64,000 nt of DNA from assembly GCA_037367355.1 (NCBI GenBank), contig CM074695.1, positions 1,426,001 to 1,490,000 on the forward strand. The letters run 5' to 3'. The notes under the pieces are model-generated. The model was not told where the DNA came from. It saw only the letters and a list, made by a program, of their open reading frames with translations, and made no database searches. Each line of letters starts with the position of its first letter. The first letter of the stretch is position 1. Source of the stretch: Neoscytalidium dimidiatum (taxonomy: Eukaryota; Ascomycota; Dothideomycetes; Botryosphaeriales; Botryosphaeriaceae). Of the stretch, positions 1 to 11,318 are shown one piece after another. Position numbers and translations under genes: made by a program.

Positions 1-649
1 TCGCGAACATCTCCGCATAGACGCGCTCTGGGAACTCCCGGCTGCGCCGAAGCCAAGGCGGCTCGGTCCGTGACGTCTGCTGCGAGCTCCCAAACGCCTT
101 GCGGGGCAAACCTAAGATGCAGTGGCAAATTCTCCGTCCAGCTGGCTGCGAAGCTTTGGGACAGCGATCTGCTGCCATTGGGGTCTGCCGTGCATGATAT
201 GACTCAGGCGTTGATTAGCCTCCAGCCTTGAGCAAACTTTCTTACAGCCGCAGCTTGGCCCAATGATAAGCAGCCAACAGAGTTGATACGAACAATACGA
301 GCTACTCTCGTAGAAGGACAAAAGGGGGTTGAAAGCATGCATCACGAGTCAACCCATTCTCCAGATGAGGAATTAGAATGGGATGTGGAAGAACCAAGAA
401 TGCTTCTATGGAATTAGTGAATTGAGACTGACTTTTTAACTCCTTCTGGTGCAAAGCCTTGTCCGCAACTGTCGGAGGTAACCTTCATCTGTCGTCTCCG
501 TGATCATCTGTACGGCTTTCGTCCAATCGGTGAATGTCCTACTGCCGCAGGACGAAGACGTCTGATCATAACCAAGTCTAGAGTCAGACCGTGCTCGTAG
601 TTCCAAGTGACTTTCGTTCACCACTTCCGATATGATATCGTCTAATCGA
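1..649. other. Left edge, no supportable gene
   Basis: I see no convincing gene. The open frames on the minus strand (112-345 and 436-624) lack a good ATG, are short, and have no recognisable motif. The stretch could be the 3' flank of the small gene that ends at 650 or the edge of a gene beginning outside the window. Confidence 0.5.
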
Positions 650-1093
650 TCAGACCACCTCGACTTCGGATTCTGCGCGAAGAAGGAGGGTTATATCAGC
701 AAAGAAGTTAAGGCGAAAGATATAACTTCGAAACTCACCACTCTCACTTGGATCCTCCTCGGCCTTCTCCTTCTTCACCCTCGCTCCGCCATCACCCTCA
801 ACATCGCTGGAAATAGCAGCGGCAAATTGCACGGTCTGCGTTGAAGTCTTGTCCTTGTCCTTCTTCTTCGAAGGGCTTTCAGAAAGAGCATCTGCACGCG
901 CCTCTTCCTCGCTGCCTGCCGTCATAGCTGCAGCAGAACGCTTCTTGCCAGTCGTACGAGGAGTCTTCTTAGGCGTGCTCGGGCCGCTGCTTCCATTAGC
1001 ACCCCCGGGAACGCGCGCATCGAGCTTACGCCGAATCGCGCGCATAGCGTTGCTGGCCGAACCGGGGTGAGACATGCCGGCGAGGCGCGCCAT
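650..1093 (-). CDS. Small charged hypothetical protein, two exons
   Basis: I do not recognise this protein. The model starts at ATG 1093 and has exon 1 at 1093-739 and exon 2 at 672-650, encoding about 125 aa. The 66-nt intron (738-673) has a GTGAGT donor and a CGCAG acceptor. It is a multiple of three and contains no stop, so its retention would add 22 residues. The N-terminus is basic (MRAIRRKLDAR), followed by a Ser/Pro/Lys stretch resembling nuclear localisation signals (KKTPRTTGKKR, KKKDKDK) and an acidic end (ESESEVEVV). No signal peptide or membrane segment is visible. A nuclear or chromatin-associated role is inferred from composition only. A chance open frame is possible, but the clean intron argues for a real gene. 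Confidence 0.55.
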   Translation of the reverse strand: MARLAGMSHPGSASNAMRAIRRKLDARVPGGANGSSGPSTPKKTPRTTGKKRSAAAMTAGSEEEARADALSESPSKKKDKDKTSTQTVQFAAAISSDVEGDGGARVKKEKAEEDPSESGEFRSYIFRLNFFADITLLLRAESEVEVV

Positions 1094-2280
1094 GACGTTG
1101 TAGTCGATCTGTAGTGATGAGATTGTTCAGTACAACATCAATGGTGAGATTTCAAAGTATTGCACTGATACAATGCACCATGGATGATTTTGATGGTATT
1201 ACGAACGGATCACAAACCTCCGGGGGTGCCTTCATGGCCTGGAAAGCGCATGCCATGAGCTGGAGCTCACGTTCTGAGAATGCGCTCATGATGGGTAGAG
1301 TGATGTCAGCAGGAAACGGCTGTTTTGTTGGAACTGAAGCGTAGATGTCTGGCTATCGATTGTTCCGAATTCGCGGTGGAGTGAGGTTGGTAGCGCAGCA
1401 GAAACCAGTGGGTGTGTTGTGGAGGAAGAGAGGTTGTGCAGGATTGTGGAGCAAAGAAGTCGTAACCGCTTGCTTCACAAGAAAAGCTCTGAAGTGGTGA
1501 GCCTTGGTCCGTGTGTTTCAAAGTGTTTCAGAACCTACCCCGCATGGAAAGGCATTATTCTTGTGTGGCTAGTTGTTATCGACTGTATATTGACACAGGA
1601 TTCACACCAATTCTGTGAGGCATATCTGTACCTTTTCACAGACCAATCCGGGTTCTGGCAGCCTTGTCGAGGAACACATATGCAGAAAATTTATGGTAAC
1701 TATTCCACAAGCGTCCATGCGAGTCGGGTCTCGACGTTAGTGGCTTTTGGAAGCGGCGTGAGCTAAGGCAGCTTGAAGTGCGCTGTTGCATCCGATGCTC
1801 ACACCATCGGATCATTCAATTGCATAATTCAAAGTATAAACAGCGATGGACAGCTATTTGCAGCAAATAGAAGATTTTCGCATCTCCATCTACCTAACAA
1901 TCCACCGCCTTCTCATCATTCGTATGTATACTCTCATCATCGAACTTTTACTTTGAAACTCGTCTCCACGCGAAGGGAGCGGCCGTCTCCCGTAGCATCA
2001 GCGTTCTCGGAGAAATATTAAGTGAGACATCCGTGAACCCGGTGAACATGTAAGAAAACAAAAACGTGAAAAGCTAGTCGTAGAGGAAAAAAGCTTGGGG
2101 GTATGTAGAAAACAACAGACATGAAGACAAACAACAGCAGGATGGCCAGGCGATGAATATGAGAGTCCCTTTGGCAACTCCAAATCCATCCCAATGCTTC
2201 GTGGGCATGAAATCAACCGCATTCCAGATTTCCTGTGCTCCATCTTCCTCCTCTCCATAACGCCCAAGGATCCAGACTTT
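1094..2280. other. Intergenic
   Basis: This lies between the start of the small charged-protein gene and the stop codon of the Hsp70-like gene, both on the minus strand. It should therefore hold the promoter of the former and the 3' UTR of the latter. The plus-strand open frame at 1419-1766 has no domain, signal peptide or intron logic and is not called. Confidence 0.5.
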
Positions 2281-4698
2281 TCATCTGAATTTGGCAGTGC
2301 AGCGACCCATAACCTCGCCCTGGCAAACCAACTCAGCATTGAATTCACTGCCGTCCAGAGTGAGGTATATGTCGAAATACACGCGGTAAAAGGTACCCTG
2401 AGGCGTGTCCATCCGCTCGAAATCTTTTTCAAGATTCTTGCGCGACAAGTCAGAGGTGAGGGTAACGACTTCCTTGATACCTGTTTAGAGCATGTCAGTC
2501 GCGGAATTCATGGAGGCAGACGAGCGAACACGGCGGATTTCGGGATAGACTTACGGGGATCCTTTGTGTATTCTGGACAGACATCGTCATCGCATGCGTA
2601 CAGAATATCCTCGTACATCAAAGTCGCACCTGGCGCCACTTGCCGGAAGAAGGAAACCTTTACTGGTTCGCCAATCTTCACGCGCTGTCCCTTTTGAACA
2701 AAAATTTGACGAGTGAATTTGCAACGATCTTTGCCATCCAGCGAAGGAACACGGTACTGTTCCGGGTGGTGGCCCTCTTTAAAGGGCTGAAGAGTGGCCA
2801 TGAGGTAGTGCCTCCGAGCGACACGGTGGGTGATGATGCGCTCGGTAATGCCAGCGGTGACGGCACCCTTGACGATTGCAGCGACAGAGTCCATGGGACG
2901 GACGACCTTGGATTGAAATTGCGGAGGAACGTGGAGCTTGATTTGTTGAAACAGGTATTCAGATGCTCCAAACCCACCAACGACCAACACGTTCTAGAAT
3001 AAAGATCAACAACTGTTCAACAGCAAACGAGTAGCTCGGATTACTTACCTGAAGATTCCTGTTCTGCGCTTGAATCGCAATGATCTGATTTCGAACCAGT
3101 TCAAGGATGCGATTCACGACTGGCTCGAAACATTGCAGGATTTCCTCGTTTGTGAAGGTCATGTACCCTTCCTCAATACCAGCCTCGGGAAATTCGGCCT
3201 CAATACCCACATCAACAGCCCATTTCTGACCGTTGTTTCTGAAGTCCGCCTTGATTCTGTTCTCGAAATCCATGATGCACTTGGCATATACCTTCCCGGC
3301 AGTCTTCGAGCCATCTGGGAGCTTCATCTTCCTGATCTTTGCCCGCAGGATATTACTGAAGTTTCGGTTGAGTGCTGTGGAACCGCAGGAATCACCAGAG
3401 CCCGCTGTGCACTCCGCGACTGAGAAAGGTTGCTCTTCTTCAACCTCATAGGCGATCAAGTCAACCGTACCACCACCGCAGTCCACAATCAAGACTGCAT
3501 CGTGTACCTTGAGGTTTAAAAGGCCAGTCTTCGAGCAAAACATTGCAGCCGCTTCGGGCTCAGTGACAAGAGTCAATCTATTGTCATTCTCATCCCGTAG
3601 GAATCCAGCCTGAATGGCTGCTGCCCTCGTCGCAGCCTTGCCTGCATCGTTCCAAATAGCAGGAACCGTAAGATAGTACCGAATGTTGCGCTCTTCACGG
3701 TTGAAAACTTCACCGAGAGTCTTCTGTAGCTGGTTGCGCATTGCCTGGCGCAGGTGGAAGAGGTAGTCGGCTGCGACATCGATCTCGGATTTTCCCGGCG
3801 GGAGCGGCGGCAAGTTGATGGGATCGATGTATGTATTACCGGAGAGCATTAGCTGGAGCTTGAACCACTCCACCTTTTGGACGCCGGGCTTAGGATAACC
3901 GGTGGGGGCCAAAGCGTCGGCAATGTCTGGCCCCCACCCAACAACCTTCTGATACTGATCGTAATACAACACGGTGGGAATCTGTTCAGTAGTCAGCCTC
4001 GCACGGGTTGGATCTCATGCGAAAGAGCCCACCTTCTGCTTAGTTTGGTTTCCGGCGCCGGGCCATTCCGTAATAATGTCTTCCTTCGCCTCGGTATTGG
4101 TAGCGAACGCAAAGGCGACGCCAGAAAATGTAGTGCCCTACCAAGACGCTGCGTGTCAGTGGTGACAATCCCGTGACTAGCATGTAGCTTACAAACTCAC
4201 AAAGTCGATGCCGACGATCAGTTGAGCCTTACTCCGTCCAGCGCCCTCGACCTCGACCGCCTGAGGCCGCGAGTATGCCTGCGGACCCGCCGGTGGCGGA
4301 TTGCCATAGCCACCGTAGCTTGGTTGCTGGGCCTGTGGAGGGTATCCGGGCGGGCCGGCTGGCGGCGGCTGGCCATACATCTGGCCCTGTGGTGCGTAGT
4401 GGCCTTGCGCGGTGTTGATAGGTGGGGGCGGCATCGGACTCGAGGTGCGCGGCGGGTGCGTACCGGCAGCCAAATGCTGGCCGGGCGGCGCGTATGTGTA
4501 CGAGGGCGGGCGACCCAGCGGGTTGTTGGGATTCATGGGGAGCGATGTGTTGGACGAGCTGGCGTTAGAGGGCGGGGATAGCGAGCTGGTGCTGCCCGGG
4601 GGCGGGGTCGTCGTGGTGTTTTGGGCCGCAACGTTGTTGGAGGATCGCCGTCTCGAGCCGCTTACGAGGTTCTTGAAGCGAGCATTCATGGACGACAT
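2281..4698 (-). CDS. Hsp70-family (HSPA12-like) actin-fold ATPase
   Basis: Five exons: 4698-4201, 4137-4033, 3981-3049, 2993-2555 and 2480-2281. They join in phase to give 724 aa. Residues 1-160 are a low-complexity Pro/Gln/Gly/Tyr-rich extension. The ATPase begins with the phosphate-1 loop GIDFGTTFSGVAFAF (split by intron 1), followed by the phosphate-2 motif LIVDCGGGTVDL and the adenosine motif VLVVGGFGASEYL at the start of exon 4. This motif order is that of Hsp70/actin ATPases. The divergent C-terminal part (~210 aa) without a canonical EEVD tail fits the fungal HSPA12-like group rather than cytosolic Hsp70. Introns are 47-74 nt. The start was chosen because ATG 4698 opens the frame and no upstream ATG is in phase. 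Its client or partner is unknown; a cytosolic location is inferred. Confidence 0.9.
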
Positions 4699-5862
4699 GA
4701 AGGAAGAGAGGGGGAGGTCGGGCGAGGAGGGAAGGTGGGCGAGGAGGGAAAGAAAAGTGAGCGAGGGGCGGGCGCTGGGGCGGGCGTAAGCTGGCAGGCA
4801 GAGGTGGTGCTGGCGGCTGCTGGTGCTGGTGCTGGTGCTGCTGGAGCTGCTGCTGCTGCTGCGGCTGAGTGATGTGCACAGTTAGCGGAAGTCAGCCTTG
4901 GGACATGGGTTCGCCGGCGGCAATACGGGACTGGCTAAGCTGGCAGCGAGGGCGCGGCCAAGAGCGGGCCGGGTGGCACACTGCGATGCTTTGTCTGGAG
5001 GGCTGATGCGGCAATAAAGCGGCGTCTGCGGTGGCAGGCGGGCAGCAGGGCGGCGGGACAGCGGAGCAAGCAGAGGCAGGAGCAGCGAGAAGGACGGTGG
5101 TGCAGAGGGACGGGGCGAGGCTGTCCTCTTTGAATCCTCTGCGCGAAGGTGAGCGATGCGGCGGTGTCAGCGCGCTGAGCCACGGCTCGCGCGCACGCTC
5201 GACATGGGCCGCCGGCGGTGATCGCTCTCACATGCTTGGCACCGTTGGACAGCGCTGCCAGCTGCGGTGCGCACGCGTCAATTGCTTCGCGTTGGGCTCT
5301 GCTGGCTCAGACTGCAGTCTGGACGCCGCCCTGCTGCCCTCCACCACGCGGCAGGTGTGTATACATACTTCGTCCGCTGCGACAGAGCTGCATTTGCTGG
5401 GCCGCCGCGCTTGCGTCCGAGCGGCCAACAGAGTGGGGCAGTCGTCGACTTCGGCGGTCCGTCCACACACCTCAGCCAACAGTGCCGGCGACGTGCCGCA
5501 GGACGCGCCCTTCCTCCGCTCAGTCTCCGCCGTTGCCTTCGCCATCGCCATCACCGTCGCCGTCGCCGTCTTCGCGGCGCTCGCCCTTCTCCCGTACTCC
5601 GCCATTCCTTGCGCATACTATGACGCTGTAGCCTGTGGGCCTGCAGACATGACCTGCGCATTGTGACAAATCAACGAGGACTTCATTCGTAAATCGCTTT
5701 GTCTCGTGCTGCCCGACCGCACCAACCCCTGCTGCAAGCCACCAACACCAGGAACCCATACGCCAATGTGCGCCATACCAATCGTCCCTGTCATGGATAT
5801 GCCCACCAATTTCGCCCAGTTGCTTGTAACGCCAAACGCCAATATCACCTACCCGCCCATCA
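4699..5862. other. Intergenic, promoter of the Hsp70-like gene
   Basis: GC-rich spacer between the Hsp70-like start and the 3' end of the WDR8-like gene, both on the minus strand. It contains a CTG/GGTGCT array (4807-4864) and a GCCATC/GCCGTC hexamer array near 5531-5577. The several overlapping open frames here are produced by these repeats and by high GC. I see no supported gene. Confidence 0.5.
4807..4864. repeat. CTG / GGTGCT microsatellite
   Basis: Interrupted GCTGGT then (CTG)n triplets. On the minus strand this reads as CAG repeats, about 110-165 nt upstream of the Hsp70-like start codon. It may sit in the 5' UTR or proximal promoter. Confidence 0.85.
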
Positions 5863-7554
5863 CTAGAAGCACTCTGAGTCTCGCAGCGGATCCATCAGGT
5901 GTCTTTTCCCGTGAAAAGTATCTTCCAGCACCGTGCTTTCTCCCGAATACTCGTAGTCATCGTAACTCGTCGAATCCTGCATTGTAGGCACAGGTGTGCG
6001 GCCAGTCAATATGTTGTACAAGGAATCTTCACTCTCATTGGCGCTACCGGGAGTGCCAGGTCGGCTGCCGGAGTGATCAAACTTGAGAATTGCTTCCTTG
6101 CCGTCAGGCCATACAGTGAGAAAGCCCCGAAGGTCGCTCAATATCAGGGATGGCTGTCTATTTGCATTGTCGTGTAGCCAGAGTGCTTCAAGCTTTCCAC
6201 TGGATCTGTCGAATGGTATATCAATAATCCTTGCTCCTTGCTTTTCTGCATCCCATAGGTAAATAAATGCGTCGTCTTGCACGCATTGAATGAGGAGCAA
6301 GCTCGTGATATTGGGGTGCCACCGAAGGCTCTTGACGGGTGCGTGCTGAATGAGCACTGTCCGAGCTGCAAGTCTAGTCAGGTCCCACAGCCAAACGCAC
6401 GTTGGCATCGAGTCATCCCGTGTAGCTATAAGGTCTCCCCCGGCGTTGAAGGCGATTACAGATATACCAGTCTTCAGACACGGCTCCGAAGCAATGAGTG
6501 GCGCCATTGGCGGCGAGACTGGCTGGGGTACCACAGCGTACTCCCGGGTAGCAGACATCTGCTCCTGCCAGACTTTACCCGCTGAGAGTTGCACGACAGA
6601 TGTATGATGCAAAAACACCGCAGGGGAGAACTGGCGAGGCCGTTGGTCAGCTGTACAGGTTGAAAGACGGGCCAACACCTACAGTTCGCGTGCTAAGCAG
6701 CGTCACCCTTTGGTCATATCCGCCTACTGCGAGATAATCTCCTCGTGGGCTCCACTCGATACTCTTGATTCCTAATCCCCGGACCTCCGCATCGTCATCA
6801 CCGCAGTATGTCCTGTACAAATGGCCATCCGCTGTGTAGACAAATAGCTTGAAGCCAGTGCTTGCAGCGTCCCAAATCACCAGCCACTTTCCGTCTGGAC
6901 TCCACTTCACGCCTTGTGCGTCGCTGCTTGGAAGTGGAATGGTCTTCAGCAGGAAATATGTGCCAGGTGCATGCAAGGTTAGGATATCTTGAGGCCCAGG
7001 TCTGGACATAAGGGCGAGAACTGCGTTGCGCGGCCGGTAACCAAATCCTCTAGAATCTTTGTAATATTTCGGGTCCTTGATCTCCACGCTGCGACCGGTC
7101 CTCAGGCACCAGATGGTCAACCGGGATCCAAAATCGGAGAAAATCAGAACTTCGTTCGTCGAGGCGCCGAATTCAGCGTTCGAAATTTTCCCCATTCCAC
7201 CACTCCCATTATCGATGACGGCTTTCCAGCGTGAGTCGACGAGGTCCCAAACACGAACGGCGCTTTCATCGGCGAGAAGTATTCGGAGGCACTGAGGGCT
7301 CGCAGTCGGAGACCACCTTACAATAGGCTGGTTCTTGGCTGTGTACTCGGTAGATAGTGGTATGGTGCGGACGAGGGAAAGCGACAAGGCAGCACGGATT
7401 TGCAGGCGATTGCCGGCCAGCGCAGCCACGAAAGAACCATCGGGAGATGCGACCGGGCGGGAGGACGCTAGATGGAGGTCAGCAAATATGTATCAAGTGC
7501 GCGAGTCAATGAAGGAACACCTTTGGCTTGCTGAGATACCTCCAGCGGTTCCAT
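5863..7554 (-). CDS. wdr8: WD-repeat protein, WDR8/WRAP73 family
   Basis: Exons 7554-7521, 7467-6683 and 6630-5863 give about 528 aa. The order of motifs follows WRAP73: an N-terminal SPDGSFVAAL blade, RVWDLVDSRW, a GSGGMGKISNAEFG segment, LTIWCL, GVKWSPDGKWLVIWD, GIKSIEWSPRGDYLAVGGYDQRV, then a linker and AFNAGGDLIATRDDSMPTCVW, VKSLRWHP and LYLWDAEKQ-like blades. WRAP73/Wdr8 works with a spindle-pole or centrosomal partner (Msd1/SSX2IP) in minus-end anchoring; that role is known for the family and not shown here. Exon 1 is only 34 nt, with the phase verified across GTGTTC...CTAG. A longer N-terminus starting at an upstream in-frame ATG in the same exon (7698) is possible. The C-terminal ~60 residues are acidic, Ser/Thr-rich and specific to this protein. 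Confidence 0.88.
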
Positions 7555-9653
7555 TGTTTGGTGGTGTGCTTGCGAGTGTTTACTATTTCCCGTTGTTGGG
7601 CCGGCGACGCCGCCTGGGCCTGGTCCAAGGGTCCCCCCACCAACACGCGTTAACGAAGAATTCGTTGCCGCCTCGCAATCCCGGAAATCCCATGGCATCC
7701 TCGCTACTTTTGCATTGCTGCAGCCGCTCTAACCTAATCGTCACCGGAGCAGAGCACAGCCATAGCATAACGCATCATACTGCCACTCATATTATCTCCG
7801 CACGGTAACCCTAGTCTACACACCGTCCACTTTGTGTCAACCTTGGCTCGACGATGTTCTGCTTGTGACAGAAGATCAGCAATCACGGGAATTAGGCTAT
7901 TAGTTACTTGCAACGAGTAATGCTCGCAGGCGGTCAGGGAGGCTTTTATTAACTATCTCCTACGGCCTATATCCTTCTATGGCTCTGAACCTTGATTGTG
8001 GATCAGAATTTAGGATGCGCTCCACACAAATACGTCAGGACAGATTCCTAGGCGTTACGTGTAGTTTCTGTAAGGCCACCGCCACTACAAGGTTGACTTT
8101 GAAAGTTCACGAGAATCAACTCTTGCCATTGGGCAAATGAAATATCTGTCCGCGCATGAATATTGCTAACACCTTTAAACAGTCATGCCGAGCGAGGGCT
8201 TCGACTAAGTATGTACACCGTTGTTTGCTATTAGGATGCTTCTGTGCCTGATCGTGCATCATTGACAAACCAACTATACATGCCTTTCCTCGTGGCTCGT
8301 CAATGCAATGCTAGGCGAAGTGATCATGCCCGTATTTCCTTCATTTTTCACCGATCTCCCCAGTCGGTTTTATTCTTAGACCTACCGCAGGTTCTAGATC
8401 CGTAAATTCAAAGCCGCTGCTTGAACAGTGTGGGAAATTACTTTTCAGCTTACCTGCTTCACCTCCAGTCACTGCTGAGTATAAATGAAACTGACAGCAA
8501 GCGATGCACTCCTACTTTATGCGGATTTTGATGTTACACGCGTGGAGACCTTAAAATCGCAGGCTCGCTGCTATCATGAATGTAAACCCGCATTACCGCC
8601 TAAAAGGCCCTGCATTGCGGGATCGGGTGGCGGTGGGAAGCTACTGCAAGGCATTGCATTGCCGCTCCATCCACGAATGACCTAACGGCGTCGAGATTGA
8701 CTACTATAGTCCGGCGTGTAGCTTAGTGAGTGACGGAAGGGAATCATTAAACAACAGATTCTTACGGGGTGCATGAGGTGTTGAAGCAGTTGCGCGGACG
8801 TAAGTGCGGCAGGGGAGAACGGTCGTGTTTCTATAGGTCCAACAATTTCTGTAGCAGAGTAATGAGATGCGGCGCTGCTTGAATATTCTTCAGACGCTAT
8901 TTTCCATACAAACATACTACTGACGCTCTCGCTGGAGCGAACTGTTTATTTCCGTCGCTTCCTCCACGCGAGGGCTCTTTCTTCAGGAATCTTCCCGGAG
9001 CTCTCGTTTGCCGTCGTTTAGGCTGAACAGCCATTCAGTGAGGCCCTTTTCTTCCAGGAGGTAAGGCTCACTGCTGCCTGCACGATTCTAATGCCGCCGC
9101 TTTCACGCCAGCTGGTGCGGCGGATGGATGGCTTAATGCCTTCGCACGGAAGCGATCTTCTGCCACCCGTGCCCAGACGCGGTTGGCTGGTGCCAGACTG
9201 TGCTGAGCGTGGACGAGTCGCTGCTGTTTGTGGAAGTGGCACGCTGCCGCGCTCGCTGCAGAGTCGCGGGCGATGTGGTGAGGAGAGGCAGTCGTGCTCA
9301 ATGGGGAAGCAGCGACTTCCGCCGGCCGCGTCTCAACGAGCTCACGCTGCGCAGGTGCAGCAGCGCTGCTGCTTCGTTCGACCACAGCTCTTCAGCTGCG
9401 TCAAGTGCAGAGCGCTGGGGTAGCCACCTATCTAAGACTCTCTTCTCTTCGTTCTCTTCCGTATCCTCTTCATCAACATCCATTACCACCAAGCATCCCA
9501 ACTACTTGCTGGCATCACTGAGCTCATTCCGCTTCATTGCTTTGGCCTGCTCCAATCGCCATCTACCATTTTCCAGAGCAGCTCCAACACTCTGACCTCA
9601 CTCTTCGCCACTGCACCGCTCAGTTCAAGCTCTTGCTGCCCTGCACCACCGAC
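7555..9653. other. Divergent intergenic region
   Basis: About 2.1 kb between two divergent genes (WDR8-like on minus, secreted protein on plus). The part at 7800-8700 is AT-richer than its surroundings and has no long open frame, and 8781-8806 carries one copy of the 26-nt dispersed motif. Pyrimidine-rich sequence upstream of 9654 looks like a fungal promoter or 5' UTR. No gene is supported. Confidence 0.5.
8781..8806. repeat. Copy of dispersed 26-nt motif (left-arm orientation)
   Basis: Begins TTGAAGCAGTTGCGCGGACG and matches the left arm of the inverted pair at 10564-10640 with a few substitutions. No facing right arm is visible nearby. Confidence 0.6.
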
Positions 9654-10342
9654 ATGCGTTTCTCTGCTGCCATCCTCTCGGCTGCCTTCACCTGCACGGT
9701 TCTGTCTATGAACAACGGCAATGGTGTCAATCACAGGGCCCTCGATACGTCCATACAACCTGTTACGACCACACAGGAGAATTTCCCTCAAGGCACTCAG
9801 CTGCCTTCCGAGACTGAGACACGCATCCAGCCACGCGATATCCGATCCGAATCGAAGTTGTCGTGAGTTCACCCTCTTCCTGTTGACATTCTGTTTACAC
9901 ATGCTAAATGGCGACTTCTTACAGAGCTGTTAACAAAGAACCGGAGAACAAGCCATACGGAAAATTCATTTACGAGACCACCTTCAACTGTTACAATGTT
10001 ACTGAGCACGGTATCTATTTCAACTGCTCTCCCACGCAATCGGTCACCAGTGGAGCCAGGCGCGGTCTCAACGTCCCTGGCTTTCTGTCCCTTCCAGTCC
10101 GCCTTGTTCAAATGTTGCACAGACCTGTCCAGGCACAGAACTCACCTGTCACCAAGACCGCGTACGTGCCGTACGAGTATCCTAAGCCAACTACGACTAC
10201 GACTACGACTACCGCTACTGTGATTGACGCGAGACCGACGATGTTTACTGCTTCTCAAGAGACAAGTAGTGCTGAGCGTACTACTAGACGACCGGCTGTG
10301 GCGCGTGTGTGGGCCCAGGTTAAGAAGCTGTTGTGGCTCTGA
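9654..10342 (+). CDS. Small secreted protein of unknown function
   Basis: Exons 9654-9862 and 9925-10342 encode 208 aa; the 62-nt intron has a GTGAGT donor and a TTACAG acceptor. The ATG was chosen because it opens a classical signal peptide (MRFSAAILSAAFTCTVLS); the frame continues upstream without a better start. The mature part has few cysteines (a FNCYN...YFNCSP pair), a Pro/Lys segment and an eight-Thr run encoded by an ACT/ACG microsatellite (about 10191-10215). There is no membrane anchor or GPI-like tail, and the C-terminus is basic and ends LLWL. I recognise no family. Secretion is inferred from the leader; an effector or surface role is speculation. It is flanked by the inverted motif family and a large gene-free region. 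Confidence 0.65.
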
Positions 10343-10563
10343 GAGATGCATGGCGGTTGGCTGTTCTTCACCTGGAGTGATATTTACCTATAAGTCGCAA
10401 GCATGAGTTCCTCTAAGCATTAGTCTACTATCAAATTGAGAATCTCTCCATTCACCTTGATGTCTGATGTGCTACTCGAATGTGATTACACCTTGCTTAC
10501 ATGTGCTAGCCTGTCGTTCAGGTGTTGAATCCAAGGCAGGAACTGATTTCATCCCATGGGCAG

Positions 10564-10640
10564 TTGAAGCAGTCGTCCGGATGTAAATGCCCCCCCGTGC
10601 CCCCCAACTGGCGACATTTGCGTCCGGATGACTGCTTCAA
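10564..10640. repeat. Inverted-repeat pair of the 26-nt motif
   Basis: Left arm 10564-10589 and right arm 10615-10640 are reverse complements with three mismatches over 26 nt, separated by a 25-nt C-rich loop. The arm contains GAAGCAGTCGTCCGGA. The pair could fold as a cruciform or RNA hairpin, or be the termini of a tiny mobile element. Confidence 0.75.
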
Positions 10641-10749
10641 GTCCGTATGCATGTTAGAGGGAGAGATGGTGTAAAGGTGATGGTATTTAGCCTATCAAAG
10701 TGTGCAGTGATAGCCAACAATCCTAAAGAACGCCAACAACGTGAATGTA

Positions 10750-10820
10750 GTCGAAGAGTCGTCCGGAGGCATGTGTCATGATTTCGCTCTGTTCATTTGC
10801 GTCCGGACTACTGCTTCGAC
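10750..10820. repeat. Second inverted pair of the 26-nt motif
   Basis: Left arm 10750-10773 (GTCGAAGAGTCGTCCGGAGG...) and right arm 10794-10820 (CATTTGCGTCCGGACTACTG...) are imperfect reverse complements, and both resemble the pair at 10564-10640. The core TCCGGA is conserved in all four of these arms. Confidence 0.7.
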
Positions 10821-11224
10821 TCCCCACATGCAAACTTTGCTCTCTCGGTGGTTTTAAGGGCGGCTTTCCCTTCTTGCTATCCGTTGTTGGGGGAGTCATT
10901 GTATGCATACATGACCGGGGAAAGAAGGTCCGCCATCGCCCAGGCAACAGCAAGGCAAGGCTGGTCAGCGCGGCACAGGCTTTGAGGGGATTTCCCCTGG
11001 AGCCAGGCAGGGCGGCGGGAATTACTACTGCTGCTGCTGCTGCTGCTGCACACATGCAGGCATGCGAGGGAGAGAAGGGGGAGGTTTGGCCAAGCGGCTC
11101 ACCATCACCATCAAATCGTGCGTGAATGAATTTTCTTTTGCTGGGGGAGGAGCGAGTCAGACAATGACTCGGTGAACAGACCATGCCACGCGGGCTCTCA
11201 CGTGTCTCGCGGAGGCGCGGGTAT

Positions 11225-11255
11225 GCAATGCATGCATGCATGCGTGCGTGCGTGC

Positions 11256-11316
<61 letters not shown>
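11225..11316. repeat. Composite ATGC / GTGC / GT microsatellite
   Basis: ATGC tetramers grade into GTGC tetramers and then into a pure GT run of about 13 units. It is alternating purine-pyrimidine DNA, able in principle to form Z-DNA, and likely to be length-polymorphic. Confidence 0.9.

Positions 11317-11318
<2 letters not shown>

Noticed and set aside
1419..1766. 115-codon plus-strand frame
   Set aside because: No domain, signal peptide or start support, and it lies in what should be a promoter.
5031..5666. 211-codon plus-strand frame upstream of the Hsp70-like gene
   Set aside because: Overlapping frames of similar length on both strands and no recognisable content.
11225..11316. Possible CRISPR-like or telomeric repeat
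   Set aside because: It is a simple TGCG/TG microsatellite without spacers, and not a telomere unit.
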